Assembly (NCBI GenBank): GCA_905215445.1
Contig: CAJMPZ010000002.1
Span: forward strand, 1 to 64,000
DNA: 64,000 bases
Source of the DNA: an uncultured bacterium
GTDB taxonomy: Bacteria; Actinomycetota; Coriobacteriia; Coriobacteriales; Coriobacteriaceae
Direction of reading: 5' to 3'
Shown piece after piece: positions 1 to 8,112 of the stretch (positions are counted from its first letter, which is position 1; every line of letters begins with the position of its first letter). A model generated the notes under the pieces. That model did no database searches. It worked only from the letters and a program-made list of their open reading frames with translations, and was not told the DNA's origin. Position numbers and translations under genes: made by a program.

Positions 1-109
1 AAGGCCTATTCGGTAGATTAGCTGGATTCTTGGGAGGTCCTTGGGGAATGGCTACTGTATACTAATTCCCGCAGCGCACGCGAGCGGAAACAAACGCGAA
101 CGTCTGCCT

Positions 110-187
<78 letters not shown>

Positions 188-196
188 ACGCAATTA

Positions 197-223
197 AAGC
201 CACGTCTTCGGACGTGGCTTTTT
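197..223 (+). terminator. Rho-independent terminator after tRNA-Asp
   Basis: A perfect 10-bp stem (197-206 with 211-220) closes on a TTCG loop and is followed by a T run. It ends the tRNA transcript. Confidence 0.9.
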
Positions 224-357
224 GCGTTTGATGCACTTTGTTTCGATAGAACGATCGCCCTGGCGCATCTTCGCCCAGAATCCCCGCCCCTTCGGGAACG
301 CAAGTAAAATCTAATAAGCATATCTGTCTAAACAACAGCTTTGTTGCGCAACACCTG

Positions 358-386
358 TTCAACGAAGCAGGGGGTTAGGTTATACT
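358..386 (+). promoter_or_regulatory. Candidate promoter upstream of the Rrf2 gene
   Basis: TATACT at 381-386 is a good -10 box. TTCAAC at 358-363, 17 bases upstream, is a weak -35. This is the only promoter-like signal noticed in the roughly 350-base gap between the tRNA terminator and the Rrf2 gene. No gene is supported in that gap. Confidence 0.35.
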
Positions 387-545
387 AAATTGCACTGTGG
401 GCCGCATCTGATGCATTTCGCTCCAAGCGCGGCATTCAGTGGATATCCGATTTACCATTTGGATGTCCTGCGGTCATTTAGCGTCTCGACACAAGCTCGG
501 CCCCGGAGCTCGTTCGAGCTGTTCGTATTCCTTGAAAGGGGAAAA

Positions 546-1031
546 ATGGACATATCGAGGAAGACTGATTACGCCCTTCGTATGCTGGCGATGCTTGCCG
601 AGGATCCGGAGCGTTTGCTTTCTGTTCGCACCGCTGCCGAAGAGGTCAATGTCCCGTATTCGTTTGCCCGCTCGATTCAGCACGGTTTGGTCCAGGCCGG
701 TATTGTGGAGAGCCTGCGTGGCGTCCACGGTGGCATGCGTCTCAAGGTCAGTCCGGACGACGTTACCATTCGTCAGGTCGTCGAGGCCGTTCAGGGTCCT
801 ATGGTTATGAACGATTGCACCGCACCCGATGGCGACTGTGCGCGCATGGGCGCGTGCTGCTATCATCCCCTGTGGGCCGGAGCCCAGGCGTTGATGCGCG
901 ACTACCTCGATTCCGTTTCGCTCGGCGACATCGTCGCTCACCGCCAGTTCCCGGCCGTCGATCCCAAGTTCGCCGACCGCGAAGCGTTTCCCGAGTACGC
1001 CACCTGCGCGTGCGCTTGCCGGGAGGAATAG
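546..1031 (+). CDS. Rrf2-family transcriptional regulator, probably Fe-S binding
   Basis: This 161-residue protein matches the Rrf2 family (IscR, NsrR, RsrR). It opens with MDISRKTDYALRML, followed by a winged helix around residues 10-60 that includes the RGVHGG wing. Cysteines follow in a C-x6-C-x5-C-C arrangement near residues 93-107, in the place where IscR/NsrR ligate an Fe-S cluster. A second Cys-rich patch (CACAC) lies at the extreme C terminus, which is not typical. The open frame extends upstream to 390, but the ATG at 546 follows AAAGGGGAAA and begins the conserved domain, so I use it. The neighbours are a DNA glycosylase and rubrerythrin, which fits redox or oxidative-stress sensing (inference). 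Confidence 0.85.
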   Translation: MDISRKTDYALRMLAMLAEDPERLLSVRTAAEEVNVPYSFARSIQHGLVQAGIVESLRGVHGGMRLKVSPDDVTIRQVVEAVQGPMVMNDCTAPDGDCARMGACCYHPLWAGAQALMRDYLDSVSLGDIVAHRQFPAVDPKFADREAFPEYATCACACREE

Positions 1032-1052
1032 CGCCGCATAAGGAGCATAGCC

Positions 1053-1958
1053 ATGATTCAGGACCCCTTTCGTTCGATGATTCGTTCGGAAGGGGTCCTG
1101 CGTTATCGCGACCTTCCGTGGCGCCGCACACGCGATCCGTACATCATTTGGCTTTCTGAGGTCATGCTGCAGCAAACGCAGGTGCCGCGCGTGGAGGCGC
1201 GCATGCCGGTGTGGCTCGATCGTTTTCCGACTGTGCAGGCGCTTGCCCAGGCCGCGCCTTCCGATGTTTTGGACGCTTGGCAGGGGATGGGCTACAACCG
1301 ACGCGCTCTGGCGCTCCACAAGGCCGCCCAGCGCGTTATAGAGGACTGGGACGGGGAGTTTCCGCGCGAGACGCGCGATCTGGTCGCGCTGCCCGGTATT
1401 GGCCCGGCGACGGCGCAGGGCATCCGTTCGTTTGCGTTTGATCTTCCGGGTGTGTATCTGGAGACCAACGTGCGCACGGTCTTTCTGCATCATTTCTTTC
1501 CCGACGTGCCGGCTGTTCCCGATCGCGAGCTGGTGCCGCTGATTCAGGCGGCCTGTCCGGCGGCCCCCGGTGCGTCGGCGGACGAGATCGCTCCCTTTGC
1601 CGTGCCGCTCGATGATGCCGACACGCCGCGCGCGTGGTATTACGCGTTGCTAGATTACGGCGCATATCTAAAAAAGACGTTGCCCAATCCGTCCAGGCGG
1701 TCGGCGGGCTATAGCCGTCAGTCCAAGTTTGAGGGCTCGCGTCGCCAAAAGCGCGCCCACATCGTGCGCATGCTGCTGGCGGCGCGCGATGGGCAGCCTG
1801 CGGGCATTACGGTTGATGAAGCTGTTACAGGCGTTAACGAGATGGAGACGGCAGCCGGTCGCGGGCCGGTCGAGTGCGACTTGATCGCGGGCATTCTAGC
1901 CGACTTGGAGCGCGAGGGCTTTTGCCGAGCCGAGGACGATCGTTGGTTGAGTGTGTAG
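1053..1958 (+). CDS. A/G-specific adenine glycosylase-like protein (MutY/HhH-GPD), no Fe-S cluster motif
   Basis: This is a base-excision-repair glycosylase of the HhH-GPD superfamily, 301 residues. The N-terminal SEVMLQQTQVPRV segment carries the MutY-type catalytic Glu. The helix-hairpin-helix LPGIGPATAQGI lies near residues 113-124. Where MutY has its catalytic Asp (DGNVxRV) this protein reads LETNVRTVFLHHFF, so Glu stands there. The C-terminal C-x6-C-x2-C-x5-C cluster of classical MutY is absent, and so is an obvious 8-oxoG-recognition NUDIX-like domain. It begins 21 bases after the Rrf2 gene with AAGGAG upstream, so the two may be co-transcribed. It could be a distinct MutY-like clade rather than MutY itself. 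Confidence 0.8.
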   Translation: MIQDPFRSMIRSEGVLRYRDLPWRRTRDPYIIWLSEVMLQQTQVPRVEARMPVWLDRFPTVQALAQAAPSDVLDAWQGMGYNRRALALHKAAQRVIEDWDGEFPRETRDLVALPGIGPATAQGIRSFAFDLPGVYLETNVRTVFLHHFFPDVPAVPDRELVPLIQAACPAAPGASADEIAPFAVPLDDADTPRAWYYALLDYGAYLKKTLPNPSRRSAGYSRQSKFEGSRRQKRAHIVRMLLAARDGQPAGITVDEAVTGVNEMETAAGRGPVECDLIAGILADLEREGFCRAEDDRWLSV

Positions 1959-2072
1959 CCCGCTCAAATCTGAAGAACGGGATTGTAAGGTTTAAATTCT
2001 CGGCTTGAGGGCATCCTAAAGGCGAGGCCGCTTGAAGCCTACGGGCGGCATGCGTTGAAGGGAAGTACACCT

Positions 2073-2612
2073 ATGGATTTTGAGAACTCCCAAACCAAGA
2101 AGAACCTCGAGACCGCTTTTGCCGGTGAGTCTCAGGCACACACCAAGTATCGCTACTATGCATCCAAGGCCAAGAAGGACGGCTACGTTCAGATCTCGAA
2201 TATCTTTGCCGAGACGGCGGGTAACGAGTCCGAGCACGCCAAGCTATGGTTTAAGTATCTGCACGATGGCGCCGTTCCCGGCACTCTTGATAACCTGCGC
2301 GATGCCGCCGCGGGCGAGAACTACGAGTGGACCACGATGTATGACGAGTTTGCCAAGACCGCCGAGGAGGAGGGCTTTGTCGAGATCGCCGAGAAGTTCC
2401 GTGGTGTCGCCGCCGTCGAGAAGGCCCACGAGGAGCGCTACAACAAACTCGTCGAGCGCATCGAGTCGGGCGAGGTGTTTGAGCGCGAGGGCGTGAAGGT
2501 GTGGAAGTGCCTGAACTGCGGGCACCTGCACGTTGGTGCCGAGGCGCCCGAGGTGTGCCCGGTGTGCAACCACCCGAAGGCGTACTTTGAGGAGCAGGTG
2601 GTGAACTACTAG
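2073..2612 (+). CDS. rbr: Rubrerythrin
   Basis: This is a non-haem di-iron peroxidase that reduces hydrogen peroxide in anaerobes, 179 residues. The N-terminal ferritin-like four-helix domain shows the ligand segments [25 protein letters not shown] and the later E..H helices ([12 protein letters not shown]). A C-terminal rubredoxin-like domain binds iron through CLNCG and CPVC near residues 147-170. A TTG at 2055 would add six residues, but the ATG at 2073 is preceded by GAAGGGAAG and matches family starts. Confidence 0.95.
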   Translation: MDFENSQTKKNLETAFAGESQAHTKYRYYASKAKKDGYVQISNIFAETAGNESEHAKLWFKYLHDGAVPGTLDNLRDAAAGENYEWTTMYDEFAKTAEEEGFVEIAEKFRGVAAVEKAHEERYNKLVERIESGEVFEREGVKVWKCLNCGHLHVGAEAPEVCPVCNHPKAYFEEQVVNY

Positions 2613-2631
2613 CGCTTGGCGCTGGCTGCTG

Positions 2632-2731
2632 CGGAGCGCAGGGCGGGAGGCCGGATCGCCTTCCCTCCCCGCTCACGGCTCCGCAGGGTCGCGTTGAGGG
2701 AAGACGATCCGGCCTCCCACCCTGCGCTCCG
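2632..2731. repeat. Long inverted repeat downstream of rubrerythrin
   Basis: Arms 2632-2658 and 2705-2731 match over 27 bases with one mismatch. The pairing continues inwards (CTTCCCTC with GAGGGAAG) after one further mismatch, giving a stem of about 36 bp around a roughly 28-base loop. There is no T run directly after it, so it is not a simple terminator. It may be a palindromic mobile element or a structured RNA. Confidence 0.75.
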
Positions 2732-2782
2732 GCTTCGGGTCGTTGCGTGCTCGCTACAGAAAAGCTGATATTAAAGGTTGTG

Positions 2783-2813
2783 TGCCGCCCCTTTTTGGGA
2801 CGGCACGTTTTTG
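2783..2813 (+). terminator. Rho-independent terminator
   Basis: GTGCCG..CCC pairs with GGGACGGCAC (one mismatch) around a T-rich loop. The stem is followed by GTTTTTG. Confidence 0.7.
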
Positions 2814-3063
2814 TGGGGTCCCGGTCTCCACAATTTTCGTCAAGCTATTGGTTAGATTTTGGTCAGTTGGCGTAAGGGCGGAAGGCCAAAAGATTGTTGG
2901 CGAAAAAAGCTCAGAGAAAGTGCTGGTAGGGGAGTTGTTGAGCTTTTCGACAGCTTTTGAGCAAAAGAAACTTTGTGGCTATTGCCGGCGATTGCGTTGT
3001 AGCGGTCATGGCGGTGCGGGATGCTGGTCGTAAGCGTCGAATGCTCCGATTTTGGAGGCCAGC
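2814..3063. other. Intergenic stretch without a supported gene
   Basis: Open frames here have no ribosome site or recognisable protein. The segment 2838-2869 resembles part of the gap at 53076-53120 (both carry CGTCAAGC and then TTTTGGTCAGTTG). A ribosome site (GGAGG near 3054) for the next gene lies at the right end. Confidence 0.5.
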
Positions 3064-3498
3064 ATGGATCTGTTTCTTGAGACTCCGCAGCAACAAGCTG
3101 AGCGCATGCTGCGTCAGCAGCAACGACTCATGGAGATACAAATGCAAGGGGCGGCAGTCCAGCCCTTTGCGCAAAATGTCGTGCCCGCTGCTGTACCTGC
3201 AGCTGTGCCCGGGTGCGAATCGGCACCAGAGGCCTATTCCGTACAGCAAGATTCATATGCGCAGGAGCTCGCGTTCGACAAGCGTCGTGCGCGTCGTCGC
3301 CGCGTGGGCCAGCGCCTGCGCACGTTAGCGATGATCGTGCTCATTCCGTTAGGACTTGCGGCGATTTTCCTGGTCTCGTATGCGCTCACCTGCATTCTCA
3401 ACGGTGCTTCGCCCAGTGAAGTGCTCCAGCATCTGTCGGCCCTCGGCCAGCGCCTAGGCGATGTCATAACAACCATCCGCACCGGCTGGGAGAGTTAG
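3064..3498 (+). CDS. Hypothetical single-pass membrane protein
   Basis: This 144-residue protein was not recognised. The N-terminal half is Gln-rich (LETPQQQAERMLRQQQRL) and then Ala/Val/Pro-rich. A basic stretch (KRRARRRRVGQRLR) near residues 76-89 precedes one hydrophobic segment of about 23 residues (MIVLIPLGLAAIFLVSYAL). A short tail follows. The positive-inside rule puts the N-terminal part in the cytoplasm. The ATG at 3064 follows GGAGGCCAGC; an upstream TTG at 3052 overlaps that ribosome site and is unlikely. Confidence 0.6.
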   Translation: MDLFLETPQQQAERMLRQQQRLMEIQMQGAAVQPFAQNVVPAAVPAAVPGCESAPEAYSVQQDSYAQELAFDKRRARRRRVGQRLRTLAMIVLIPLGLAAIFLVSYALTCILNGASPSEVLQHLSALGQRLGDVITTIRTGWES

Positions 3499-3522
3499 CA
3501 TTCGCCATCGCGGGTCTTCTTG

Positions 3523-3560
3523 GATGCAAGGATTATCGCCACGAGTGGAATCCTTGCATC
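3523..3560. repeat. Short perfect inverted repeat
   Basis: GATGCAAGGATT (3523-3534) and AATCCTTGCATC (3549-3560) are perfect 12-base arms around a 14-base loop. No T run follows. It may end the previous transcript or be a small repeat. Confidence 0.5.
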
Positions 3561-3621
3561 TTGCCGGTCTGGCCGTGTGACTAAATAGTATTATTGAAGA
3601 TGAATAATAATAGGAGATGCC

Positions 3622-4152
3622 ATGCATAAGCATGATTTAGAGCAGACCCTTTTGGACATTGACGAAGAAGCGGAGCTGGAAATAGGTCCAAGAGGCGATA
3701 GGCCGAGCGTTGTATTGGTGGGAGGAAGTGCCTTCATACTAAACGATCTGACGAATCGGTCGGTTACACATGACATTGATGTGTTTGAGGCGGACAGGTG
3801 CCTCCGCGAGATCATGGATCGATACCCCGGGGTGAATGGAATGGCGGTGGCATATTGCAACCAGATGCCATTCAATTACGAAGATCGATTGATCCCATTG
3901 GAGATTGGGGCGCATTTTATCAGGTACTTTACGCCATCTTTGGAGGATCTGGCGGTGATGAAGCTTTACGCCTATCGCCCGAATGACATTGTCGACCTCC
4001 ATAGCCGAGCGTTTACCGAGCGGCTTGATTGGGATCTGCTCGAGCGGCTTATATTCGATGAAGGGGAGGCGTTGGCGTCGTCGCCTTCGGAGCGGAGCTA
4101 CCAAGAGATGGTCTGTGCATACAGGCAATACATAAAGGAGGTGCGTGGTTGA
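3622..4152 (+). CDS. DUF6036-like nucleotidyltransferase, putative AbiEii-type toxin
   Basis: This 176-residue protein resembles the minimal nucleotidyltransferase fold of DUF6036/AbiEii proteins. It has a GGSAFIL motif near residues 35-41, then TxDIDVF near 52-58, which would supply the metal-binding acidic residues. A later segment, PSLEDLAVMKLYAYRPNDIVDL, matches the conserved K..A...RxKDxxDL region of the family, with the second part altered. It overlaps the next gene by 4 bases (TTGA), so translation is probably coupled. The gene looks AT-richer than its neighbours, suggesting acquisition. Toxin activity is inferred from family and gene pairing only. Confidence 0.65.
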   Translation: MHKHDLEQTLLDIDEEAELEIGPRGDRPSVVLVGGSAFILNDLTNRSVTHDIDVFEADRCLREIMDRYPGVNGMAVAYCNQMPFNYEDRLIPLEIGAHFIRYFTPSLEDLAVMKLYAYRPNDIVDLHSRAFTERLDWDLLERLIFDEGEALASSPSERSYQEMVCAYRQYIKEVRG

Positions 4153-4712
4153 ATCTGACTTTTGAGGGATTCTTGAAAGGCTATTGCCGAGAGCTGTCCG
4201 GGCAGCGGTCGCTGAGTTTTAGAAAGCTGGTTAAGCTGGCAATGACGGATGCGCCGCGCGTGGCGGAGCCTCTGTTTTTGCTCGCTTTGGCGCAGGGCAA
4301 AGCCGAATACGTTCTGGGCTTATCCGAGGGCTCGTGGATGGAAGAGGGCTACCGAGACGTCTTTTCCCTGTACGGTCAAGCGGATAGCCTGGCATCTCTA
4401 TGCGCCGGGGACAAGCTCCCTAATCGTTATGCCAACGTATGGCGTGCGTATCGGGGGATGAAAGAAAAGCCAGTGGCCGACAGAAGGGTTAATGCCCTGA
4501 TGAGAAAAAGAACGCTGAAAGCACTGGAGGCATCGGGCGTAACGCGCTATGGCCTCTGCCACGATTTGCACCTGAATAAGGGAAACGTGTACGCATACTT
4601 GGCCGGTAATGACTCAAAGGTGAGCAGGAAGACGGCGCGCCGCATTATGGAATATGCGGAGGAGAGAGGCACCCAAGAAGGGGTCGGGCGCCCGGTGCGT
4701 GTGGCGGGGTAA
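4149..4712 (+). CDS. Putative HTH partner protein of the DUF6036 gene (antitoxin candidate)
   Basis: This 187-residue protein starts at a TTG inside the stop of the previous gene. AAGGAGGT lies 6 bases upstream, which supports this unusual start strongly. The C-terminal third (from about residue 118) looks like a Cro/Xre-type helix-turn-helix: TLKALEASGVTRYGLCHDL, then NKGNVYAYLAGND and KVSRKTARRIMEYAEE. The N-terminal part is helical and not recognised. In AbiE systems the antitoxin carries an HTH and represses its own operon, but there it usually precedes the toxin, and here it follows. The role is inferred from pairing. Confidence 0.55.
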   Translation: MNLTFEGFLKGYCRELSGQRSLSFRKLVKLAMTDAPRVAEPLFLLALAQGKAEYVLGLSEGSWMEEGYRDVFSLYGQADSLASLCAGDKLPNRYANVWRAYRGMKEKPVADRRVNALMRKRTLKALEASGVTRYGLCHDLHLNKGNVYAYLAGNDSKVSRKTARRIMEYAEERGTQEGVGRPVRVAG

Positions 4713-4763
4713 GATTGATCGCGGTTTTGATTGATGATCGATTGGGTTTGTTGGGCGGAGTTT

Positions 4764-6119
4764 ATGTCTGCAATTGATATTGCACTTATTGTGATTGCTT
4801 TGGTGGCGGTGGGGGTCGCTGCGGCCTGTGCCCTGCAGCTCAAGGGCCTTCGTGCCGAGTTGCGGGAGCGTGGCGACAGTAGCGCGGAAACGCTGGCAGC
4901 ACTCGAGCAGGCCAACAACGCGCTCGATGCCCTGAACGTCGCGCTGGCCGAAACACGCCGCACGGCCAATGCCATCGCGCAGCAGCAGACGACCGATGCG
5001 GCCGTGGAGCAGCAACGTTACCTGGCCATCGCACGCGAGTTCTCGCAAGCTGGTGACCGGATGGATGACCTGCGCCGTGAGACGGCCCAACAGCTCGGCG
5101 CCAATCGCGAGGGCATCGAGCATCGCCTGGACAAGGTGCGCGAGACGGTCGATGCTCAGCTGGGCGCCATCCGCAAAGACAACAACGTGCAGCTCGATCA
5201 GATGCGCGCGACGGTGGACGAGAAGCTCTCTCGCACGCTCAACGACCGTCTGTCTGCATCGTTTAAGCAGGTGAGCGACCAGCTCGAGGCCGTGTACAAG
5301 GGCCTGGGCGACATGCAATCTATCGCCACTGGCGTGGGCGACCTTAAGCGCGTGCTGGGTAACGTCAAGGCGCGCGGCATTTTGGGCGAGGTGCAGCTGG
5401 GCGCGATCCTGGCGGATATCCTCACACCCGATCAGTATCTGGAAAACGTTGCCACCAAGCCCGGCGCCTCGGAGCGTGTTGAGTTTGCCGTCAAGCTGCC
5501 GGTAGACGAGGGCGACCCCGTACTGCTGCCGATTGACTCCAAATTCCCGGGCGACGCGTACGAGCATCTGCTCGATGCCCAGGAGTCGGGCGACGCGGAT
5601 GCCGTCGCCGCCGCGCGCAAGACGCTTGACGCTATGGTCAAGCGTGAGGCAAAGGACATCTGCGAAAAGTATCTGAGCGTGCCCGTGACCACCAACTTTG
5701 GCATCATGTTCGTTCCGTTTGAGGGGCTGTACGCTGAGGTCGTCAGCCGCCCCGGGCTTATCGAGACCCTGGGCCGCGACTATCATGTCAACGTTGCCGG
5801 CCCTAGCACCATGGCGGCCATTCTCAACAGCCTGCAGATGAGTTACCAAACGTTTAAGCTGCAAAAACGCACCGACGATGTACTGCGCGTGCTCTCCGCT
5901 GTCAAGGCCGAGCTGCCGCGCTATCAAAAGGCGCTGCGCCGCGCCCAGCAGCAGATCGAGACCGCGGGCAAAACGGTCGAGGGCATCATTACCACGCGCA
6001 CCAACGTCATGGAGCGCAAGCTCAAGGACATCGACGCGCTGGAAGACGCCGACCAAGCCGATGAGATCTTGGGGCTCACGCCCGCGGGCTTTCCCACAGA
6101 CCAAGAAGACGAGGACTAA
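4764..6119 (+). CDS. rmuC: DNA recombination protein RmuC
   Basis: This 451-residue protein of the RmuC family is thought to limit inversions and rearrangements at DNA repeats. An N-terminal membrane helix (about residues 4-24) is followed by a coiled coil of roughly 170 residues rich in Glu, Arg and Ala. Next comes the conserved core: GILGEVQLGAILADIL, PIDSKFPGDAYEHLL, FVPFEGLYAEV and VAGPSTMAAILNSLQM. The ATG at 4764 follows GGCGGAG, and the upstream ATGs lack a site. The core has the PD-(D/E)xK nuclease-like fold reported for the family. Confidence 0.93.
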   Translation: MSAIDIALIVIALVAVGVAAACALQLKGLRAELRERGDSSAETLAALEQANNALDALNVALAETRRTANAIAQQQTTDAAVEQQRYLAIAREFSQAGDRMDDLRRETAQQLGANREGIEHRLDKVRETVDAQLGAIRKDNNVQLDQMRATVDEKLSRTLNDRLSASFKQVSDQLEAVYKGLGDMQSIATGVGDLKRVLGNVKARGILGEVQLGAILADILTPDQYLENVATKPGASERVEFAVKLPVDEGDPVLLPIDSKFPGDAYEHLLDAQESGDADAVAAARKTLDAMVKREAKDICEKYLSVPVTTNFGIMFVPFEGLYAEVVSRPGLIETLGRDYHVNVAGPSTMAAILNSLQMSYQTFKLQKRTDDVLRVLSAVKAELPRYQKALRRAQQQIETAGKTVEGIITTRTNVMERKLKDIDALEDADQADEILGLTPAGFPTDQEDED

Positions 6120-6132
6120 TTGCAACAAGACG

Positions 6133-6172
6133 GCGGGGCGCCGGCGCAAACGCGGATGCCCCGCTGCTTTTC
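6133..6172 (+). terminator. Terminator after rmuC
   Basis: GCGGGGC (6133-6139) pairs with GCCCCGC (6158-6164), followed by TGCTTTTC. Confidence 0.6.
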
Positions 6173-6246
6173 GCATCGTGCTTGCCTGAAGTGCGCTTCA
6201 ATGTGCAACAATGGCGTTTCGCCCTATCAGACGCGAAAGGAAGCCC

Positions 6247-8049
6247 ATGTCTCAGAGAAGCACCAGCCCGCTCAAACGCTCCACCGTGCGCCGCACGCTA
6301 CAGCGTTTTTGGGATGTCACGCGCACGCAGCCGCTGATTGTCTTTCTCTCGGTGTTCTCGTCGGCGGGCTATATCTTTTTGCTGACGTTTGCCAATACCT
6401 ATGTGATGGCCCTCATTGTCGACCGCATTCAAGTCGGTCCCGTGGCGGGTGGCCAGGTGTTTGAGGTCTTCGGCCCCTATATCCTGGCGCTCGTACTCGT
6501 TAACCTGGTGGGTCAGATCCTCTCCAAGCTACAGGACTACACCGTCTACAAGCTCGAGATTGCGGGCAACTATCACCTGGCGCGTCTGTGCTTCGACACG
6601 CTCTCCAACCAATCCATGACATTCCATACCAGCCGCTTTGGCGGATCGCTTGTGAGCCAGGCAAGCCGTTTTATGAGCGGCTATACGGGTCTGGTGGACG
6701 TAACGGTGTATTCGCTCATCCCCACCATCACCTCGGTCATCTGCACCGTGGCCGCACTCGCCCCGGTGGTGCCGACGTTTACCGTGATCCTGGTGGGCAT
6801 CATGGTCGTCTACATTGCGTTTGTCTGGCTTATGTACAAGCGCATCATGCCGCTTTCGGCCGCGACGTCCGCCGCGCAGAACAAGCTCTCGGGCGTGCTC
6901 TCCGACGCGGTCACGAACATCTTGGCCGTCAAGACTTGCGGGCGCGAGGACTTTGAACGTGATCTGTTCGATACCGCCGACCGCGCCGCGCGCGACGCCG
7001 AGACGGTCTCGATGCACGCCATGATGCAACGCAACTTTACGACCTCGGGCCTTATCGTCATCACCATGGCTGTGGTGAGCGTGTTCGTCGCGGGCGGCAA
7101 CGCGTGGTTTGGCATCTCGGCGGGCTCGCTCGTCATGATCTTTACCTACACCTATAACCTCACCATGCGCCTGAACTACGTGAGCTCCATGATGCAGCGC
7201 ATCAACCGCGCGCTGGGCGATGCGGCCGAGATGACGCGCGTGCTGGACGAGCCGCGTCTGGTGGCAGACGACGAGAACGCCTCCGAGCTCAAGGTGCGCG
7301 AGGGCGCGATTGATTTTGAGCACCTGAGCTTTGCATACCGTGATGCCGCGGCGGACGAGAGCGTGTTCGACGACCTGACGCTCCATGTGGCGGCGGGCCA
7401 GCGCGTGGGCCTGGTGGGCAAATCGGGCTCGGGCAAGACGACGCTTACCAAGCTGTTGCTGCGCTTGGACGATGTGCAGGGCGGCCGCGTGCTCGTGGAC
7501 GGCCAGGACGTCTCGCGCTGTACGCAGCAGAGCCTGCGCCGTCAGGTGGCCTACGTGCCACAGGAGGCGCTGCTGTTCCACCGCTCCATTCGCGAGAATA
7601 TCGCCTACGGCCGCCCCGACGCCACCGACGAGCAAATTCGTGAGGCGGCGCGCCTGGCCAATGCCCTGGAGTTTATCGACCGCCTGCCCCATGGCTTTGA
7701 CACCATGGTGGGCGAGCGCGGCGTTAAGCTTTCGGGCGGCCAGCGCCAGCGCGTGGCCATTGCCCGTGCCATCCTCACCGACGCGCCGATTCTGGTACTC
7801 GACGAGGCGACGTCTGCCCTCGATAGCGAGTCCGAGGCGTTGGTGCAGGAAGCTCTCGAGAACCTGATGCGCGGCCGCACCTCCATTGTGGTGGCGCATC
7901 GCCTGTCCACCGTGGCGGCGCTCGACCGCATCGTGGTGCTGGCGGATGGCGAGATCGTCGAGGACGGCACGCATGTGCAGCTCGTCGAGGCGGGTGGCGA
8001 GTACGCGAGTCTGTGGAGCCGTCAGACCGGCGCATTCTTGGAGGCGTAA
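6247..8049 (+). CDS. ABC transporter, fused permease and ATP-binding protein (exporter type)
   Basis: This 600-residue half-transporter of the MsbA/MDR exporter class would act as a dimer. Six predicted membrane helices fill residues about 25-320, in an ABC_membrane domain. The nucleotide-binding domain begins near residue 345 and shows Walker A GLVGKSGSGKTT, Q-loop YVPQEALLF, signature LSGGQRQRVAIARA, Walker B PILVLDEATSALD and the switch His in VVAHRLSTV. The substrate cannot be read from sequence. The ATG at 6247 follows AAAGGAAG; an in-frame ATG at 6211 has no good site. A second half-transporter is not adjacent, so a homodimer is likely. Confidence 0.93.
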   Translation: MSQRSTSPLKRSTVRRTLQRFWDVTRTQPLIVFLSVFSSAGYIFLLTFANTYVMALIVDRIQVGPVAGGQVFEVFGPYILALVLVNLVGQILSKLQDYTVYKLEIAGNYHLARLCFDTLSNQSMTFHTSRFGGSLVSQASRFMSGYTGLVDVTVYSLIPTITSVICTVAALAPVVPTFTVILVGIMVVYIAFVWLMYKRIMPLSAATSAAQNKLSGVLSDAVTNILAVKTCGREDFERDLFDTADRAARDAETVSMHAMMQRNFTTSGLIVITMAVVSVFVAGGNAWFGISAGSLVMIFTYTYNLTMRLNYVSSMMQRINRALGDAAEMTRVLDEPRLVADDENASELKVREGAIDFEHLSFAYRDAAADESVFDDLTLHVAAGQRVGLVGKSGSGKTTLTKLLLRLDDVQGGRVLVDGQDVSRCTQQSLRRQVAYVPQEALLFHRSIRENIAYGRPDATDEQIREAARLANALEFIDRLPHGFDTMVGERGVKLSGGQRQRVAIARAILTDAPILVLDEATSALDSESEALVQEALENLMRGRTSIVVAHRLSTVAALDRIVVLADGEIVEDGTHVQLVEAGGEYASLWSRQTGAFLEA

Positions 8050-8112
8050 GCGTCTAGGACGTGGGACAATTGTGCCCATAAGTTTATTGTGCCGTTGAGC
8101 CGAGGAGTCGTT

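Noticed and set aside
474..1493. Long minus-strand frame opposite the Rrf2 and MutY-like genes
   Set aside because: It is a shadow frame created by high GC in third positions. It has no recognisable domain and spans two real genes.
2743..3033. Plus-strand frame of 96 codons between the terminator and the membrane-protein gene
   Set aside because: There is no ribosome site, its start lies upstream of a terminator, and its composition is that of intergenic DNA.
4614..6176. Minus-strand frame of 520 codons opposite rmuC
   Set aside because: RmuC on the plus strand has the full conserved core; the antisense product shows no domain.
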